DNA from: Chryseosolibacter histidinae
GTDB lineage: Bacteria; Bacteroidota; Bacteroidia; Cytophagales; Cyclobacteriaceae
Length of the DNA: 64,000 nt
Assembly (NCBI RefSeq): GCF_018598225.1
Contig: NZ_JAHESF010000004.1
Location: forward strand, 124,001-188,000
Reading direction: 5' to 3'
The notes under the pieces are model-generated. The model saw only the letters and a list, made by a program, of their open reading frames with translations. It did not search any database and was not told where the DNA came from. Made by a program: the position numbers and the translations under genes. This document shows positions 1 through 10,200 of this stretch, piece after piece (the stretch's first letter is position 1; the number at the start of each line of letters is the position of its first letter).

Positions 1-343
1 AGTCGATCAGTATAAAAAGGCAATAAAGGTTCTCCCGCTTCAGCACGTACTGCTCGATGATCTTGCCAAAACCGGCCCGCTTGTCTTTGCTCACGCTGGC
101 GTAGCCATAGCCTGGAAGGTCTACCAGGTACCACGCATTGTTGATGATGAAGTGGTTGATGGTCTGGGTCTTGCCCGGCTTCACCGAGGTTTTGGCGAGC
201 TGCTTGCGCTGGGTAAGCATGTTGAGCAATGACGACTTTCCAACGTTCGAACGACCTATGAAGGCAAATTCGGGCTTGTCGGGGGCGGGGCACTTTCTAA
301 CATCAGCATAACTTGAAACGAATTCGGCCTGGGTGATCTCCAT
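1..343 (-). CDS. engB: Ribosome biogenesis GTPase EngB/YsxC (C-terminus outside window)
   Basis: Only the N-terminal 114 codons lie in the window; the gene runs off the left edge. EngB is a TrmE-Era-type GTPase needed for large ribosomal subunit assembly. Visible motifs are the G1 P-loop GRSNVGKSS near residues 30-38, the G2 region KPGKTQT near 54-60 and the G3 motif DLPGYG near 74-79, in the order and spacing of the family. The start is the only ATG ahead of the conserved domain, giving MEITQAEF. It is divergent from the OmpA-family gene that follows, with 164 bp between the two starts. Confidence 0.93.
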   Translation of the reverse strand, partial: MEITQAEFVSSYADVRKCPAPDKPEFAFIGRSNVGKSSLLNMLTQRKQLAKTSVKPGKTQTINHFIINNAWYLVDLPGYGYASVSKDKRAGFGKIIEQYVLKRENLYCLFILID

Positions 344-507
344 CGGTTGTCTTAAAGTAAAGATTTAAGGGCAAAATACTAAGAATGTAAGTTTCGCGTA
401 CCTTATGATGTTAGAATTTGTGCTGAAATGGGGCATTTTTACTATATTAGCATCCGGTGTTTACTACTTTTTTACCTAACTTTATTTTTTTAAAACTTTT
501 TAAGGCG

Positions 508-2688
508 ATGTCCAGTATCAGGAGTGTACTGATTTTTTTGACTCTGCTCGCGTTTTCAATACAAGGGTTTGCTCAGGAGGATCCCAAACAGCTGGCGCGT
601 GATTATTTCGATCTCGCCGAATCAACCCTTGAAGCTACAAAAGCGTTGGACCAGGCCCGCGATCTTTACGTGCTGGCCGCTGAAACCGATACAACTTTTG
701 TCAAAGCTAACTTTGAAGCAGGTCACATCCACATCCGAACCATCGGAAAGGAGTTGGCTGTAAAATATTTCATGCGCGTATACCGCCAGGATCCCGACTA
801 CCGCTTCGACATCGAATACTGGATCGCTAAAAGTTACCAGTACGGTCTTGAGTTCGACAAGGCGTTGCTGTACTACGGACTGTACAAGGATAAGCTGGCC
901 CGCAAGCCCAACTACCAGGGAAAAGACAAGATCGACGCCAACACGCTGACCCGCGCTATCCAGGAATGTGAGAACGGCAAAATGTATGTTTCCAATCCGC
1001 AGAACTTTTCCATCGTCAATATCGGCCGCGAGATCAACTCCGAATTCGATGACTATGGCCCCGTGTTCAGTGAACGTGAAGATGAGATCGTGTTCACTAC
1101 CAGGCGCCGTGACGACAACTTGAACCAAAACGTGTTCGAAGACAACTTGCCCTACGAAGATATTTTCACGGCCAAGAAGTCGGGCAATGGCTGGGCCTTC
1201 GCCACCAACATTGGCCCCGTGGTCAACACCCTTTATCACGAATCGAGCCTCGCCTTGTCTGCCGATGGTAACACGTTGTTCATCTACAACGACGTAGGTG
1301 GCGGCGATATTCTTTTCTGCGAACGCAAGCCTGATGGTAGCTGGGGAGAACCTGTGCCCCTGCCAGGTATCATCAACTCGAGCTTCCAGGAAAAGTCCAT
1401 CTCCATATCCAAAGACGAAAAAACTTTGTATTTCACCAGTAACCGCCCCGGGGGATTGGGTGGCACGGATATCTACAAGGCCACCAAAGACACCAAGGGG
1501 CAGTGGGCTAACGTGAAGAACCTCGGCCCGCGCATCAACACCCCGCTCAACGACGACGGCCCTTTCATCGACTACGACGGCGTAACACTTTACTTCAGTA
1601 GCCAGGGTCACAACGGCATGGGTGGATACGACATCTACAAGTGCAAGTACGACGAAAAAAATAACGACTGGAGCGAGCCCCAGAACATGGGTTATCCTAT
1701 CAACACACCTGATAACGAAGTGTATTTCATCACGTCCGCCGATGGCAAACGCGCCTACTATTCTTCGGTGCGTGAAGACGGGATGGGATATACCGATATC
1801 TATGTGATCACATCGTCTGAAGACATCAAAAAAACAACACCAGTGGTTGCCAAACCTCCGGTAACCGAGACCAAAAAAGATACGGCTGCCACGGCCGTGG
1901 TGAAGAACGACCCACCCAAGACGGAGCCTAAGAACGATCCACCCAAAGTGGATCCGCCCAAAAAAGATCCTGTGGTGACGAAGAACGATCCACCTAAGAC
2001 TGAGCCGAAGAAAGACCCGGTGGTGACCAAAACCGAACCGAAGAAAGAGCCCAAGAAAGAGGTTGTACCGTTGAAGTATGTGATCACGGTGGTGGATGCG
2101 CAAAGCAAGGCACCCATGTCGGCCAAGGTAAGGCTTCAGGGGCAGCGTGATAACATCATTGTACCCGTTTCGTCAGGTGGCCCTGGCGTGTATGAGTTCA
2201 GGATCACCAATCCCACGGCGAAAGATTACAGGCTTTCTGTAGAGATAGACGGTTATGTGTTCCTCAACCAGAATCTGAAGCTGCAAGGTGCACAAGACAA
2301 AACGTTAACGCGTACCATCGAAATGCGCAAGCTTGCCGTGGGCGTGAGCTCTATTCTCAGGAATATCTACTTCGATTATGACAAGGCGCGGTTCAAGACC
2401 GAATCTTATACGGAGCTCAACAAGCTCGAATCCATGCTTCGCCAGAACCAGTCTATAAAAGTTGAGATCAGCGGTCATACAGACGCTTATGGCCGATGGG
2501 ATTACAACAAGAACCTGTCTCAGAAGCGGGCAGAAGCTGTTAAAGATTACCTCACCAAAAAGGGCATCGATGCGCGCAGGATCAAGGCCGTGGGTTATGG
2601 CGAAACCAAGCCGCTGGCCAGCAACGACGATGAAGACGACGGCCGTGAGCTCAACAGGCGCGTGGAATTCAAGGTGCTTTCAAATTAG
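508..2688 (+). CDS. OmpA-family protein with TPR, PD40 propeller and C-terminal peptidoglycan-binding domain (PorE-like architecture)
   Basis: A 726-residue exported protein. The start at MSSIRSV is chosen because it begins a clean signal peptide ending near FSIQGFAQ; the upstream ATG would put 17 extra residues before it. Order of parts: TPR-like helices (about 25-135), PD40/WD40-like blades with repeated TSNRPGGLGGTDIY-type motifs (about 165-435), a Lys/Pro/Asp linker made of NDPPKTEPK-like repeats (about 440-520), a carboxypeptidase-regulatory-like beta sandwich (about 520-605) and an OmpA domain (about 615-726) with GHTDAYG and NRRVEF. This order matches PorE of the type IX secretion system, which tethers the machinery to peptidoglycan, but PorE is a lipoprotein and this protein has no lipobox Cys. 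Bacteroidota carry many paralogues of this layout, so the PorE role is an inference. The PorT-like gene 0.8 kb downstream makes it worth noting. Confidence 0.85.
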   Translation: MSSIRSVLIFLTLLAFSIQGFAQEDPKQLARDYFDLAESTLEATKALDQARDLYVLAAETDTTFVKANFEAGHIHIRTIGKELAVKYFMRVYRQDPDYRFDIEYWIAKSYQYGLEFDKALLYYGLYKDKLARKPNYQGKDKIDANTLTRAIQECENGKMYVSNPQNFSIVNIGREINSEFDDYGPVFSEREDEIVFTTRRRDDNLNQNVFEDNLPYEDIFTAKKSGNGWAFATNIGPVVNTLYHESSLALSADGNTLFIYNDVGGGDILFCERKPDGSWGEPVPLPGIINSSFQEKSISISKDEKTLYFTSNRPGGLGGTDIYKATKDTKGQWANVKNLGPRINTPLNDDGPFIDYDGVTLYFSSQGHNGMGGYDIYKCKYDEKNNDWSEPQNMGYPINTPDNEVYFITSADGKRAYYSSVREDGMGYTDIYVITSSEDIKKTTPVVAKPPVTETKKDTAATAVVKNDPPKTEPKNDPPKVDPPKKDPVVTKNDPPKTEPKKDPVVTKTEPKKEPKKEVVPLKYVITVVDAQSKAPMSAKVRLQGQRDNIIVPVSSGGPGVYEFRITNPTAKDYRLSVEIDGYVFLNQNLKLQGAQDKTLTRTIEMRKLAVGVSSILRNIYFDYDKARFKTESYTELNKLESMLRQNQSIKVEISGHTDAYGRWDYNKNLSQKRAEAVKDYLTKKGIDARRIKAVGYGETKPLASNDDEDDGRELNRRVEFKVLSN

Positions 2689-2841
2689 CTATGAGTTTTG
2701 AGCCTTTGAGCTTTGCGGGAAATCCTCGAAGCCTGCAGCTTGAAACTGTTACCCGAATGACTTCCAAAGTAGGCTAACTTAGATTTCTTTGCTAAGGCTA
2801 AACCCTCTAACTTGGCCCCGGTTTTTTGACAATACCCGGAG

Positions 2842-3564
2842 ATGACCGTATTACCTTATAAGGAAGAAGAAGCCGGAAAAAAGGCGCAGGTGGCTCAAAT
2901 GTTCAATAACATCAGCCGTCACTATGATTTCCTCAATCATTTTTTGAGCCTGGGTATAGATCGCTTATGGCGTAAAAAGGCGATCAGGCTCCTGGCGCCA
3001 CAGAAACCCCGTTTAATGCTGGATGTAGCTACCGGCACCGGCGACTTTGCCATTCAGGCGCTCGTGCTGAACCCGGACAAAGTTATCGGCGTGGATATTT
3101 CGGAGGGCATGCTGGAAGCGGGCAGGAAAAAACTGCAGAAAAGAGGTTTGTCGGCAAAAATAGAGCTTCACAGAGGGGATTCCGAAAATCTGGATTTTGA
3201 GGAAAATAAATTTGATGCCGTTACCGTTGGCTTTGGAGTGAGGAATTTTGAGAATCTAGAGAAGGGGCTGCGTGAGATCAACCGCGTACTGAAGCCGGGA
3301 GGTTTGCTGGTGATCCTGGAATTTTCAAGGCCCCGTACGTTCCCTTTCCGCCAGGTCTACAATTTTTATTTTAAGACCATTTTGCCTAAAATAGGCAGGC
3401 TGGTATCGAAGGACAGGTCGGCCTACACGTATTTACCTGAATCTGTCGAGGCCTTCCCTGACGGTACGGATTTTGAAAACATCCTCAAAAGAACAGGATT
3501 TAAAGATACAACATGCAAACCGCTGACATTTGGAATAAGCTCTATTTACACGGGGCGAAAATAA
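2842..3564 (+). CDS. ubiE: Demethylmenaquinone methyltransferase (UbiE/MenG)
   Basis: A 240-residue SAM-dependent C-methyltransferase that converts demethylmenaquinone to menaquinone, the last step of the respiratory quinone pathway. The UbiE signature YDFLNHFLSLGID lies at residues 28-40, the SAM-binding glycine motif DVATGTGD at 61-68, and the family end region YTYLPESVEAFP near 200. Length is typical. Its last 52 bases overlap the start of the PorT-like gene, so the two are very likely translated from one transcript. Bacteroidota are expected to use menaquinone, so the MenG role is more likely than a ubiquinone one. Confidence 0.95.
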   Translation: MTVLPYKEEEAGKKAQVAQMFNNISRHYDFLNHFLSLGIDRLWRKKAIRLLAPQKPRLMLDVATGTGDFAIQALVLNPDKVIGVDISEGMLEAGRKKLQKRGLSAKIELHRGDSENLDFEENKFDAVTVGFGVRNFENLEKGLREINRVLKPGGLLVILEFSRPRTFPFRQVYNFYFKTILPKIGRLVSKDRSAYTYLPESVEAFPDGTDFENILKRTGFKDTTCKPLTFGISSIYTGRK

Positions 3565-4262
3565 CGGCCATACTGGCGCTGATTTTGTGCTTCAGCGGGG
3601 CGCAGGCTCAGAAACACCAGCAACTGAGCTGGGTGAAAAAGAACAATCCCAATTACGACAACCGCAGACTCACCTACGGATTTCTCATCGGTATCCACAG
3701 CACGGCCTATCAGGTTAAATATTCGGACGCTTTTGTAACACAAAGCTTCGACACGGTATATGCCGTTGAGCCCAAATGGTCACCCGGTTTTGCACTCGGG
3801 TTCATTGTCAACTACCGCCTGGACGAGCTCTGGGATCTGCGGCTCACACCCCAGGTTGCCTTTTACGAGCACAAGCTTCGTTACCTGTACACAGACGATA
3901 CTCCAACCGATGAACAAACTGTGGAGACTACCATGGTGGAGTTCCCCGTGCTGATCAAATTCAAATCTGAAAGAAGGGAGAACCTGCGTATGTACATGAT
4001 CGGCGGTGTGAAGCCTGCCATCGAGGCATCGGGCAAAAAAGATATCGAGAATGTTACCACTACCCTTGAGGTAACGAGCGCCAACCTGAGCCTCGACATC
4101 GGCTTCGGCCTTGACATCTATTACCCGTTGTTCAAATTTTCTCCGGAGATCCGTTTCTCCCGCGGCATGCTTAATGTGCTGGATAACCGCACCAACAAAT
4201 ACGGCCAACCCCTTGATCGATTAAACACCAATACCATCACCGTATATCTACTCTTCCAGTAA
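3513..4262 (+). CDS. porT: PorT-like outer membrane beta-barrel protein (type IX secretion associated)
   Basis: A 249-residue exported protein with a late signal peptide (hydrophobic ALILCFSGAQA ending near residue 32) followed by alternating beta-strand sequence of the porin/PorT type. The only ATG in frame ahead of the signal lies inside ubiE, giving a 52-base overlap and an n-region of about 16 residues. In Porphyromonas and Flavobacterium, PorT/SprT is an outer membrane protein needed for type IX secretion and is often found directly after ubiE; that gene order is the main support for the name. Sequence alone would only justify 'PorT-family barrel'. It ends 1 base before the SDR gene start, suggesting a three-gene operon ubiE-porT-SDR. 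Confidence 0.75.
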   Translation: MQTADIWNKLYLHGAKITAILALILCFSGAQAQKHQQLSWVKKNNPNYDNRRLTYGFLIGIHSTAYQVKYSDAFVTQSFDTVYAVEPKWSPGFALGFIVNYRLDELWDLRLTPQVAFYEHKLRYLYTDDTPTDEQTVETTMVEFPVLIKFKSERRENLRMYMIGGVKPAIEASGKKDIENVTTTLEVTSANLSLDIGFGLDIYYPLFKFSPEIRFSRGMLNVLDNRTNKYGQPLDRLNTNTITVYLLFQ

Positions 4263-4263
4263 T

Positions 4264-5019
4264 ATGGATAAAAGAAATGTTTTGATCACCGGAGCAACTT
4301 CGGGGATCGGTGAGGCCACGGCACGACTGCTGGCTTCCGGAAATTTCAACCTCATACTTTGTGGCAGGAGGGAAGACCGGCTTCTGAAATTAAAACAGGA
4401 GCTCTCTGCAAAGACGCTCGTTACCACGCTCACCTTCGATGTGCGGGATAAAGACGCTGTCAAAAATGCGATCCAATCCCTTACCGGAAATTGGAGAAAC
4501 ATTGACGTGCTCATCAACAATGCCGGCAATGCGCACGGTCTTGATCCCATTCAATCCGGCAGCCTTGAAGACTGGGATGCCATGATGGATATCAACGTGA
4601 AAGGTTTGCTTTACGTGTCGCGCGAAGTGATTCCCGCCATGACCGAAAGAAAGGCCGGCCACATCATCAACATCGGATCCATCGCCGGAAAAGAAGTATA
4701 TCCCAATGGCAACGTATACTGCGCCAGCAAATTCGCCGTGGATGCTTTAACGCGCGGCATCCGCATGGACCTTAATGTTTTTGGTATCAAGGTAACTTCC
4801 ATCAACCCGGGCCTGGTGGAAACAGAGTTCTCTATGGTGAGATTCAAAGGCGATACTGAAAAAGCTTCAACGGTATACAAAGGTATCGATCCGCTTAGGG
4901 GCGCTGATATTGCTGACATTATCCTTTACGTGCTCTCTGCACCCAAGCATGTTGTGCTGGCCGATATTACTGTGTTTCCTACGGCACAGGCGAGTAGCAC
5001 TTTGGTGAAGAGAAGCTAG
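4264..5019 (+). CDS. SDR-family NAD(P)-dependent oxidoreductase (YdfG-like)
   Basis: A 251-residue classical short-chain dehydrogenase. The Rossmann motif TGATSGIG is at residues 9-16, NNAG at 85-88, the catalytic Ser at 139 and the YxxxK pair Tyr152/Lys156. The C-terminal part (NPGLVETEFS) resembles YdfG-type enzymes acting on 3-hydroxy acids such as serine or 3-hydroxypropionate; the true substrate cannot be read. Arg36-Arg37 after the second strand suggests NADP preference. It starts directly after porT and converges on the esterase gene, with a palindromic repeat between the stops. Confidence 0.9.
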   Translation: MDKRNVLITGATSGIGEATARLLASGNFNLILCGRREDRLLKLKQELSAKTLVTTLTFDVRDKDAVKNAIQSLTGNWRNIDVLINNAGNAHGLDPIQSGSLEDWDAMMDINVKGLLYVSREVIPAMTERKAGHIINIGSIAGKEVYPNGNVYCASKFAVDALTRGIRMDLNVFGIKVTSINPGLVETEFSMVRFKGDTEKASTVYKGIDPLRGADIADIILYVLSAPKHVVLADITVFPTAQASSTLVKRS

Positions 5020-5023
5020 CAGC

Positions 5024-5074
5024 GTCGTCCGACCACTGATTGTGTGCAGGCCATGCGCGAAGTGGTCTGACGAC
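5024..5074. repeat. REP-like palindrome, copy A, between convergent genes
   Basis: Two 14-base arms GTCGTCCGACCACT (5024-5037) and AGTGGTCTGACGAC (5061-5074) are inverted repeats matching at 13 of 14 positions around a 23-base centre. The same element occurs at 32695-32744. It fills the gap between two convergent stop codons and could form an RNA hairpin on either strand, so a role in transcript ending or mRNA protection is plausible. There is no long T-tract. Confidence 0.8.
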
Positions 5075-5724
5075 TAAACAAAGCTGAGCAGAGTCTGCTC
5101 GTCCATCTCATGCTCACCTTCGAAGGTGACTGTTTTCACGGAGGTGTTTAGTTTGTGGGTCAGTGTTTGCATTTCAGCAAAACGTTCATCGTTCAGGAAC
5201 GGGTCTTTCTTTCCATACACCAGGTAAACTTCCTTATCGTGCAGTGCCTTTGAGCCAGTTTCCAGATCCATGTCGGGTGGGAAAATGCCGGCCCAGAGGA
5301 CGAGTCGCGAGAAGGTGACCTGGCCGCTCATCACCCAACGGGAGGCGGTGGCGGAACCTTGTGAAAATCCCAGCACCGTTACCGGGATGTTGGTGTGCCC
5401 AGCTTCTGTTGCATACACTCCATTGAGATAGGAGATGTAGTTGGAGATGTCCATGAGCCTGTTCTCGCGGGTCATCCACGTGGCGCCTACACGTGCGTTC
5501 TTACGTCCTGAGGGTTGAAGCTCATCCAGGTAAAAACGCGATAGTCCTTCCGGTGCGATCACACAGATGCCGTGTTCTTCAAGCGCTTTGAATTTCCTCA
5601 CGAAGTACTGCGCAAGCTGAGCATAACCATGCAGCACGAACCAGATCTGGCGGGTGGAAGTATTGATCTCACCCAGCTTGTAATACCGGGCTCTGAATGA
5701 AAAGCTTACTTCTTTTTCGATCAT
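5074..5724 (-). CDS. Alpha/beta hydrolase, phospholipase/carboxylesterase-like
   Basis: A 216-residue cytoplasmic serine hydrolase without signal peptide. The nucleophile elbow GFSQGSA places Ser121, with a likely acid Asp174 (KKDPFL) and His205 (EGEHEM) completing the triad; an oxyanion region LHGYAQ is near residue 31. The layout fits the carboxylesterase/phospholipase family (YpfH/LypA type), about 200-220 residues, which cleave short acyl esters or lysophospholipids. The natural substrate is unknown. The gene stands alone on the minus strand; its stop codon touches the palindromic repeat. Confidence 0.85.
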   Translation of the reverse strand: MIEKEVSFSFRARYYKLGEINTSTRQIWFVLHGYAQLAQYFVRKFKALEEHGICVIAPEGLSRFYLDELQPSGRKNARVGATWMTRENRLMDISNYISYLNGVYATEAGHTNIPVTVLGFSQGSATASRWVMSGQVTFSRLVLWAGIFPPDMDLETGSKALHDKEVYLVYGKKDPFLNDERFAEMQTLTHKLNTSVKTVTFEGEHEMDEQTLLSFV

Positions 5725-5740
5725 CCTGAAATTTAGGAAT

Positions 5741-5770
5741 AAAAAAAGCTCTCGAATGGAGAGCCTTTTT
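5741..5770. terminator. Hairpin terminator downstream of the small secreted protein gene
   Basis: Arms GCTCTC (5748-5753) and GAGAGC (5759-5764) with a 5-base loop are flanked by seven A on the left and TTTTT on the right, so the hairpin is followed by a U-tract in both directions. It lies 35 bases after the stop of the minus-strand gene 5805-6224, which it most likely ends. Confidence 0.7.
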
Positions 5771-5804
5771 CAATTGCCACGGGCTTTAAGCCCAGGGTAA
5801 TTGA

Positions 5805-6224
5805 TTATCTCTTGAATCCGAGTGCGCTTCCTCCGCAGTAGCTTGTTGAGCCGTCGAAGGTGTACTGGATGTAGTAGATGCCTGTGGTATTGCAGGGGTA
5901 GGCGATGGCAGAGATGAACTGTCCGTTCACTTTGCTGCTGGCTACCTTGTTGCGGTTAGAATCGAACAGGCTTACAACGATGCCATCTGTATCGGCGCCG
6001 CCGGAGCAGATGTTGATCATGTATTGCGTTCCTTTTGTAAACACGTATGAGTATTCAACAAATTCTTTTCCGCCTTTTTCGATCTTATAGCTTTTCAGGA
6101 AGTTAAAACCCGACGCAAGTTTGGGGATACATTGAGTACTTAGATTTTCTGCATTGCACTGCGCAATAACATCAAGGGCACTGAAAACAGAGACAGAAAA
6201 AATAAAAATGAGTAACTTTTTCAT
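5805..6224 (-). CDS. Secreted protein of unknown function
   Basis: A 139-residue protein with a signal peptide (MKKLLIFIFSVSVFSA, cleavage after about residue 21, DVIAQ). The mature part has five cysteines, including Cys23 and Cys32, and a beta-rich pattern with the segment YMINICSGGADTDGIVVSLFD, reminiscent of small periplasmic or surface beta-sandwich proteins. No family could be named. It lies 22 bp after the stop of the lipoprotein gene upstream on the same strand and may be co-transcribed with it and the ABC fusion. A hairpin terminator follows. Confidence 0.7.
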   Translation of the reverse strand: MKKLLIFIFSVSVFSALDVIAQCNAENLSTQCIPKLASGFNFLKSYKIEKGGKEFVEYSYVFTKGTQYMINICSGGADTDGIVVSLFDSNRNKVASSKVNGQFISAIAYPCNTTGIYYIQYTFDGSTSYCGGSALGFKR

Positions 6225-6246
6225 AGTGGCTTCTATTGATAAAATA

Positions 6247-7152
6247 TTAGCTGATGATCTTACTTCTGATGTTTTTCGTAATTGAACTGATGTCTTCTAC
6301 ATCTTTGGGTGTGATCTCGATGGTGCTCGAGCTGTTGTCTTTGATCACCATTACACCGTCTACAATTTCGAAGGTCGATTCTTTATACGTGTACGTGATG
6401 TTCACCTTGTCGAACGACTTCTTCAGTTCTTCCATATCATTCAATAACGCTGCCATGTTCGGATCGCTTTCTTTATAGAAGGAAAGCAGGAGCATAATAT
6501 TCTCGAGGATGATCTTTTGTTCGCCGATGGTCTCTTTCATTTCCTTGTTATCAGGATTGAGCTTCGCCACTTCGCACAGGATGTGCAGTGCTTCTACCCA
6601 ACCGCCTGTCAGCAACAGAACGCTCAGGTTGGCCCGGCTCTGTGTTTGCAGGTGATGGTTGATCCTGTTAAAGTTCTGGGTGGTGATTAGCAAAAGAGAG
6701 TCCAGATTTTTGCTGTTGGTAGCCAAACGCCCGATGGTTTCAATTTCGAAGAACTGGCCGATATTCAGACCGTCGGCGAGCTCCTTGATGGAAGCCATGT
6801 ATTTGATACCGTCCTGGTTCTGCTCGTAGATGTTGGTGTAGCCCAGGTCAGTGCCGTAAATACCAAGGTTCAGCGCTTTTTTGTAGTTGCTGTTGTACTT
6901 GGAGATGTTATCGGCGGAGTTGAGGTAGGCTCCGTTGTATTTTTTACCGGATTCCTTTAAAAGCACAGAGATCTCCAGCGGTGCCGGGATTCCTTGCAAA
7001 ATATCTCCGATTACTTCTTCTGATATGGTGGGGCCTTCGGCTTTGGTTGTATCGAGGCCTTCCAGGAAAGCTTGTTCTTCCGTTTTTTTATTGGAACTGC
7101 AAGCGAAGAAGAGCGAAAGGACCAGCCCCGCAGTAATAATTCTCATAAGCAT
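6247..7152 (-). CDS. Lipoprotein of unknown function
   Basis: About 301 residues, a predicted lipoprotein: MLMRIITAGLVLSLFFAC ends in a lipobox with Cys followed by Ser-Ser-Asn. The start at 7152 (or 7146, MRIITAG) is preferred to the ATG at 7197, which would add 15 non-signal residues. The rest is largely helical with Leu-rich segments and a short C-terminal beta part; nothing catalytic stands out. It follows the ABC fusion gene by 62 bp on the same strand. I do not recognise the family; a link to the transporter is only suggested by position. Confidence 0.7.
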   Translation of the reverse strand: MLMRIITAGLVLSLFFACSSNKKTEEQAFLEGLDTTKAEGPTISEEVIGDILQGIPAPLEISVLLKESGKKYNGAYLNSADNISKYNSNYKKALNLGIYGTDLGYTNIYEQNQDGIKYMASIKELADGLNIGQFFEIETIGRLATNSKNLDSLLLITTQNFNRINHHLQTQSRANLSVLLLTGGWVEALHILCEVAKLNPDNKEMKETIGEQKIILENIMLLLSFYKESDPNMAALLNDMEELKKSFDKVNITYTYKESTFEIVDGVMVIKDNSSSTIEITPKDVEDISSITKNIRSKIIS

Positions 7153-7214
7153 AAAATTATACGGATACAAAGTTAAAAATTCAGCATTCCCGGCCAAAAC
7201 GTTACGTAAATGCG

Positions 7215-10200
7215 TTATTTCTTTTTTGGCAAACCTACCTTCGGTAGGCTCATTTTTCCGGGCATATTCCCGAACGAATTCACGAGCTTTTTAAGCAATT
7301 CGAAGTATAACGTGACATAAAGCACCAGGGTCATGATCCAGATCATCAGCACATTGAACCAATACGTGCTGATCATGGCTCCCAGCAGGTTTTTGCGGGG
7401 TGCAAAGAAGTGCGCACGGTAATCCAGCAGATTGCCTGGCTGGGGGTCAAGGAATATGGGGTTGATCTGTTGCACAAGCTTCCCGTTATATTCGATGATC
7501 CTGTTCTTTTCCGAAACATTGGTTACCAGGTCGGCAAGGCTTTCGTTGTGATAGTGGTTTTTGTAGTAATTGAGGTCGTACTCCGCATCCTTGTCTGCTT
7601 CTTTGAATACGATCAGCTTTTCACGGGTGGCCACGGCCTTGTTGTAGATATCCTGGTAGAACTTCCGGTAGCCGTTGAAGTAGGCCTCGAGTTTCTTATC
7701 GAACGCGGGGGTGAATTTTTCCAGTGTCCAGGGGGTTGCCAGGTCTATACCCTCCAGCCCTTTTTTAAAGAAGTCGCCCTGAATGGTGGTCTGGATAATG
7801 CTCAGTCGCTGCTGCAATCCTTCCCTCACGGAATCACCTTTTTCGGTAATGTTCTCGGCAATGGTTTTGCGCCTTTTATCCAGCTCATCCACGAGGAATG
7901 ACGAACGGAAATCCGATTGTGCTTCGATCTTGTCCAGGTCGAAATAGGGCTCCTCGTACGAATTGTATTTGAACTGGTACACAGCCATGGCTTCGTAGGC
8001 CCAGCGCGACGCCATCATATCGGCCACCACAGGCACTTTTCCCTTGGTGCTGATCACGTTGTTGAGCTTGTCGAAGCTGAACAGCAGACCGCTCAGGATC
8101 ATTTGCGGAATCAGTAAAAGTGGTATTAAAACATACACGGTCACGGCCGAATTGAACGCCGACGAGATGTTCAGTCCCAGCACATTGGCCATACACGATG
8201 TGGTGAACAGCACAAACCAGAACGGCAACAGCATGCTCCACTCCACTTCCAGGATCAGGTTGCCCAGCAGCACGAAGCTGAAGGTCTGGATGGCGGAGAG
8301 GGCAAACAAGATGATGAGCTTCGAGAGCAGGTAACTGTTCCAGCTGAGGTTGAGGAACGATTCGCGCTTGAGGATCTTCCGGTCGCGGATGATCTCTTCG
8401 GCACTCACGGTAAGGCCCATGAACAACGCCACGATGATGCTCATCAGCATGAAGGCGGGCATGTTCTCGTTGAACCTGAACAGGTATTCGTGGCCACCGG
8501 GGGCGCTCTTGTATTTGATGATCAGTGCCAGGATCAGCGCCAGCATGGGACCTTCCAGCAGGTTGATGAGCAGGTATTGTTTGTTACTCAGCTTAGACAG
8601 GGTATCGCGTACGGTGAAGATCCACGTTTGCCTGGCCTTGTTCGGCAGGTTGAGGGAGTGCGGAGGCTCTTCGCGCACGTCTTCCACGCTGGTGATCTTG
8701 AACCTTTCCTTGTAGAGGTCGTACCATTGCGGCGGCGTGATCTTGCGTTTGCTGGTAGGCTGACCGTATTCATCCACAACCTTCGCCTCGATGATGTTGA
8801 AGATCTGCTCCGGGTTCACGTTACCGCAGGTCTCGCACTGGCCGCGGTTGGCGTCTACCTGGAGCGTGGATTTTTTAAAGTAGGTCACGGCTTCAACGGG
8901 AGGCCCGTAGTAGGCAGGGTATCCGCCGGTATCCATGATCACCATCTTATCGAACATCTTGTAGATGTCTGACGAAGGCTGGTGGATCACCACAAAGATG
9001 AGCTTGCCTTTGAGGGAAAGCTCTTTCAGAAGGTCGATTACATTTTCTGAGTCCCGTGACGAAAGTCCTGATGTAGGTTCATCGAGGAAAAGGATGGCGG
9101 GCTCGCGGATCAGCTCCAGGGCGATGTTCAGGCGTTTGCGCTGGCCGCCGGAGATGGTCTTGTCAAGCGCATTTCCTACGCGCAGGTCTTTGCGCTGATC
9201 GAGGCCCAGGTTCTCGAGCACCTGCATCACGCGCTCATGAAGCTGCTGCTCCGTAAAGTTGGCGAAGCACAGCTTGGCGTTGTAATAGAGGTTCTCGTAT
9301 ACAGTAAGCTCTTCGATGAGAAGGTCGTCCTGCGACACATAACCGATCACACCGTGGATCTTGTCTTTTTGTTTGTGCAGGTCGAAGCCGTTGATGAGGA
9401 TCTGGCCCTGGGTAGGTTCCACAAGACCGGCCAGCACCATGAGCAGGGTAGTTTTACCTGCACCGCTGGCCCCCATGATACCAATGAGCTTGCCCGGTCC
9501 TTCGGCGATCTTCACGTTGCGCAGACCGATGCCACCATTGGGAAACTTCAGCTCGTCTATGGTAGCGTTGAACGACAGCTTGGTGGTTTTGAGCTCTTCG
9601 TTGAAGTTGGCTACGATGTCGCTGTAGTACAATGCGTCACCGGCCTGGGTCTTGATGGTGCTTCCGTGCGAGAACAGATAGACCCTGTTCATCTGCATGG
9701 TAAAACCATTGAGCAGGTTGAGCTCGTCGCCCAGGTACTTGGTGAAATACATTTCAACGCTTTGCACGCGCATGAAGATGAGGTCGCCATGGATATGGCC
9801 GTGCACGTGCTTGTGCACTTTCTCATCACCCGCCTTCTCGGCAGCATTCACCAGCAGTATGTCTGAGAAGTTCAGTGTACCGGCCTGGTCGCCAATCACA
9901 AAACTTTCTATGAGGTCGTATTCGTCTTTGATGATGTTAAACACCGTGGAGACAGTGTTGATGATCTCCCTGCGCTGCGGAGAGAAGTTCTTGTCTGATC
10001 CTACCAGCTCGAGCAGCTTGATCAGCACAACCACTTTTTGTTTCTGGGTGAGGGTCTTGTTGATCTTTTTACAGATCCCCAGGGTTTTTACGGAGTCTTT
10101 TACAGAGGTGAGCTTGGTCCTGCCATCGTCTTCGTCAGCCTTTCCGTAACCCGAGAACTGGTCATAGAGGTCCAGGTATTCTTTTACAGAATCCTGGTCG

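Noticed and set aside
622-2103. 493-codon minus-strand open frame opposite the OmpA-family gene
   Set aside because: Its peptide is His/Arg/Val-rich with no domain, and the opposite strand encodes a clear TPR/PD40/OmpA protein.
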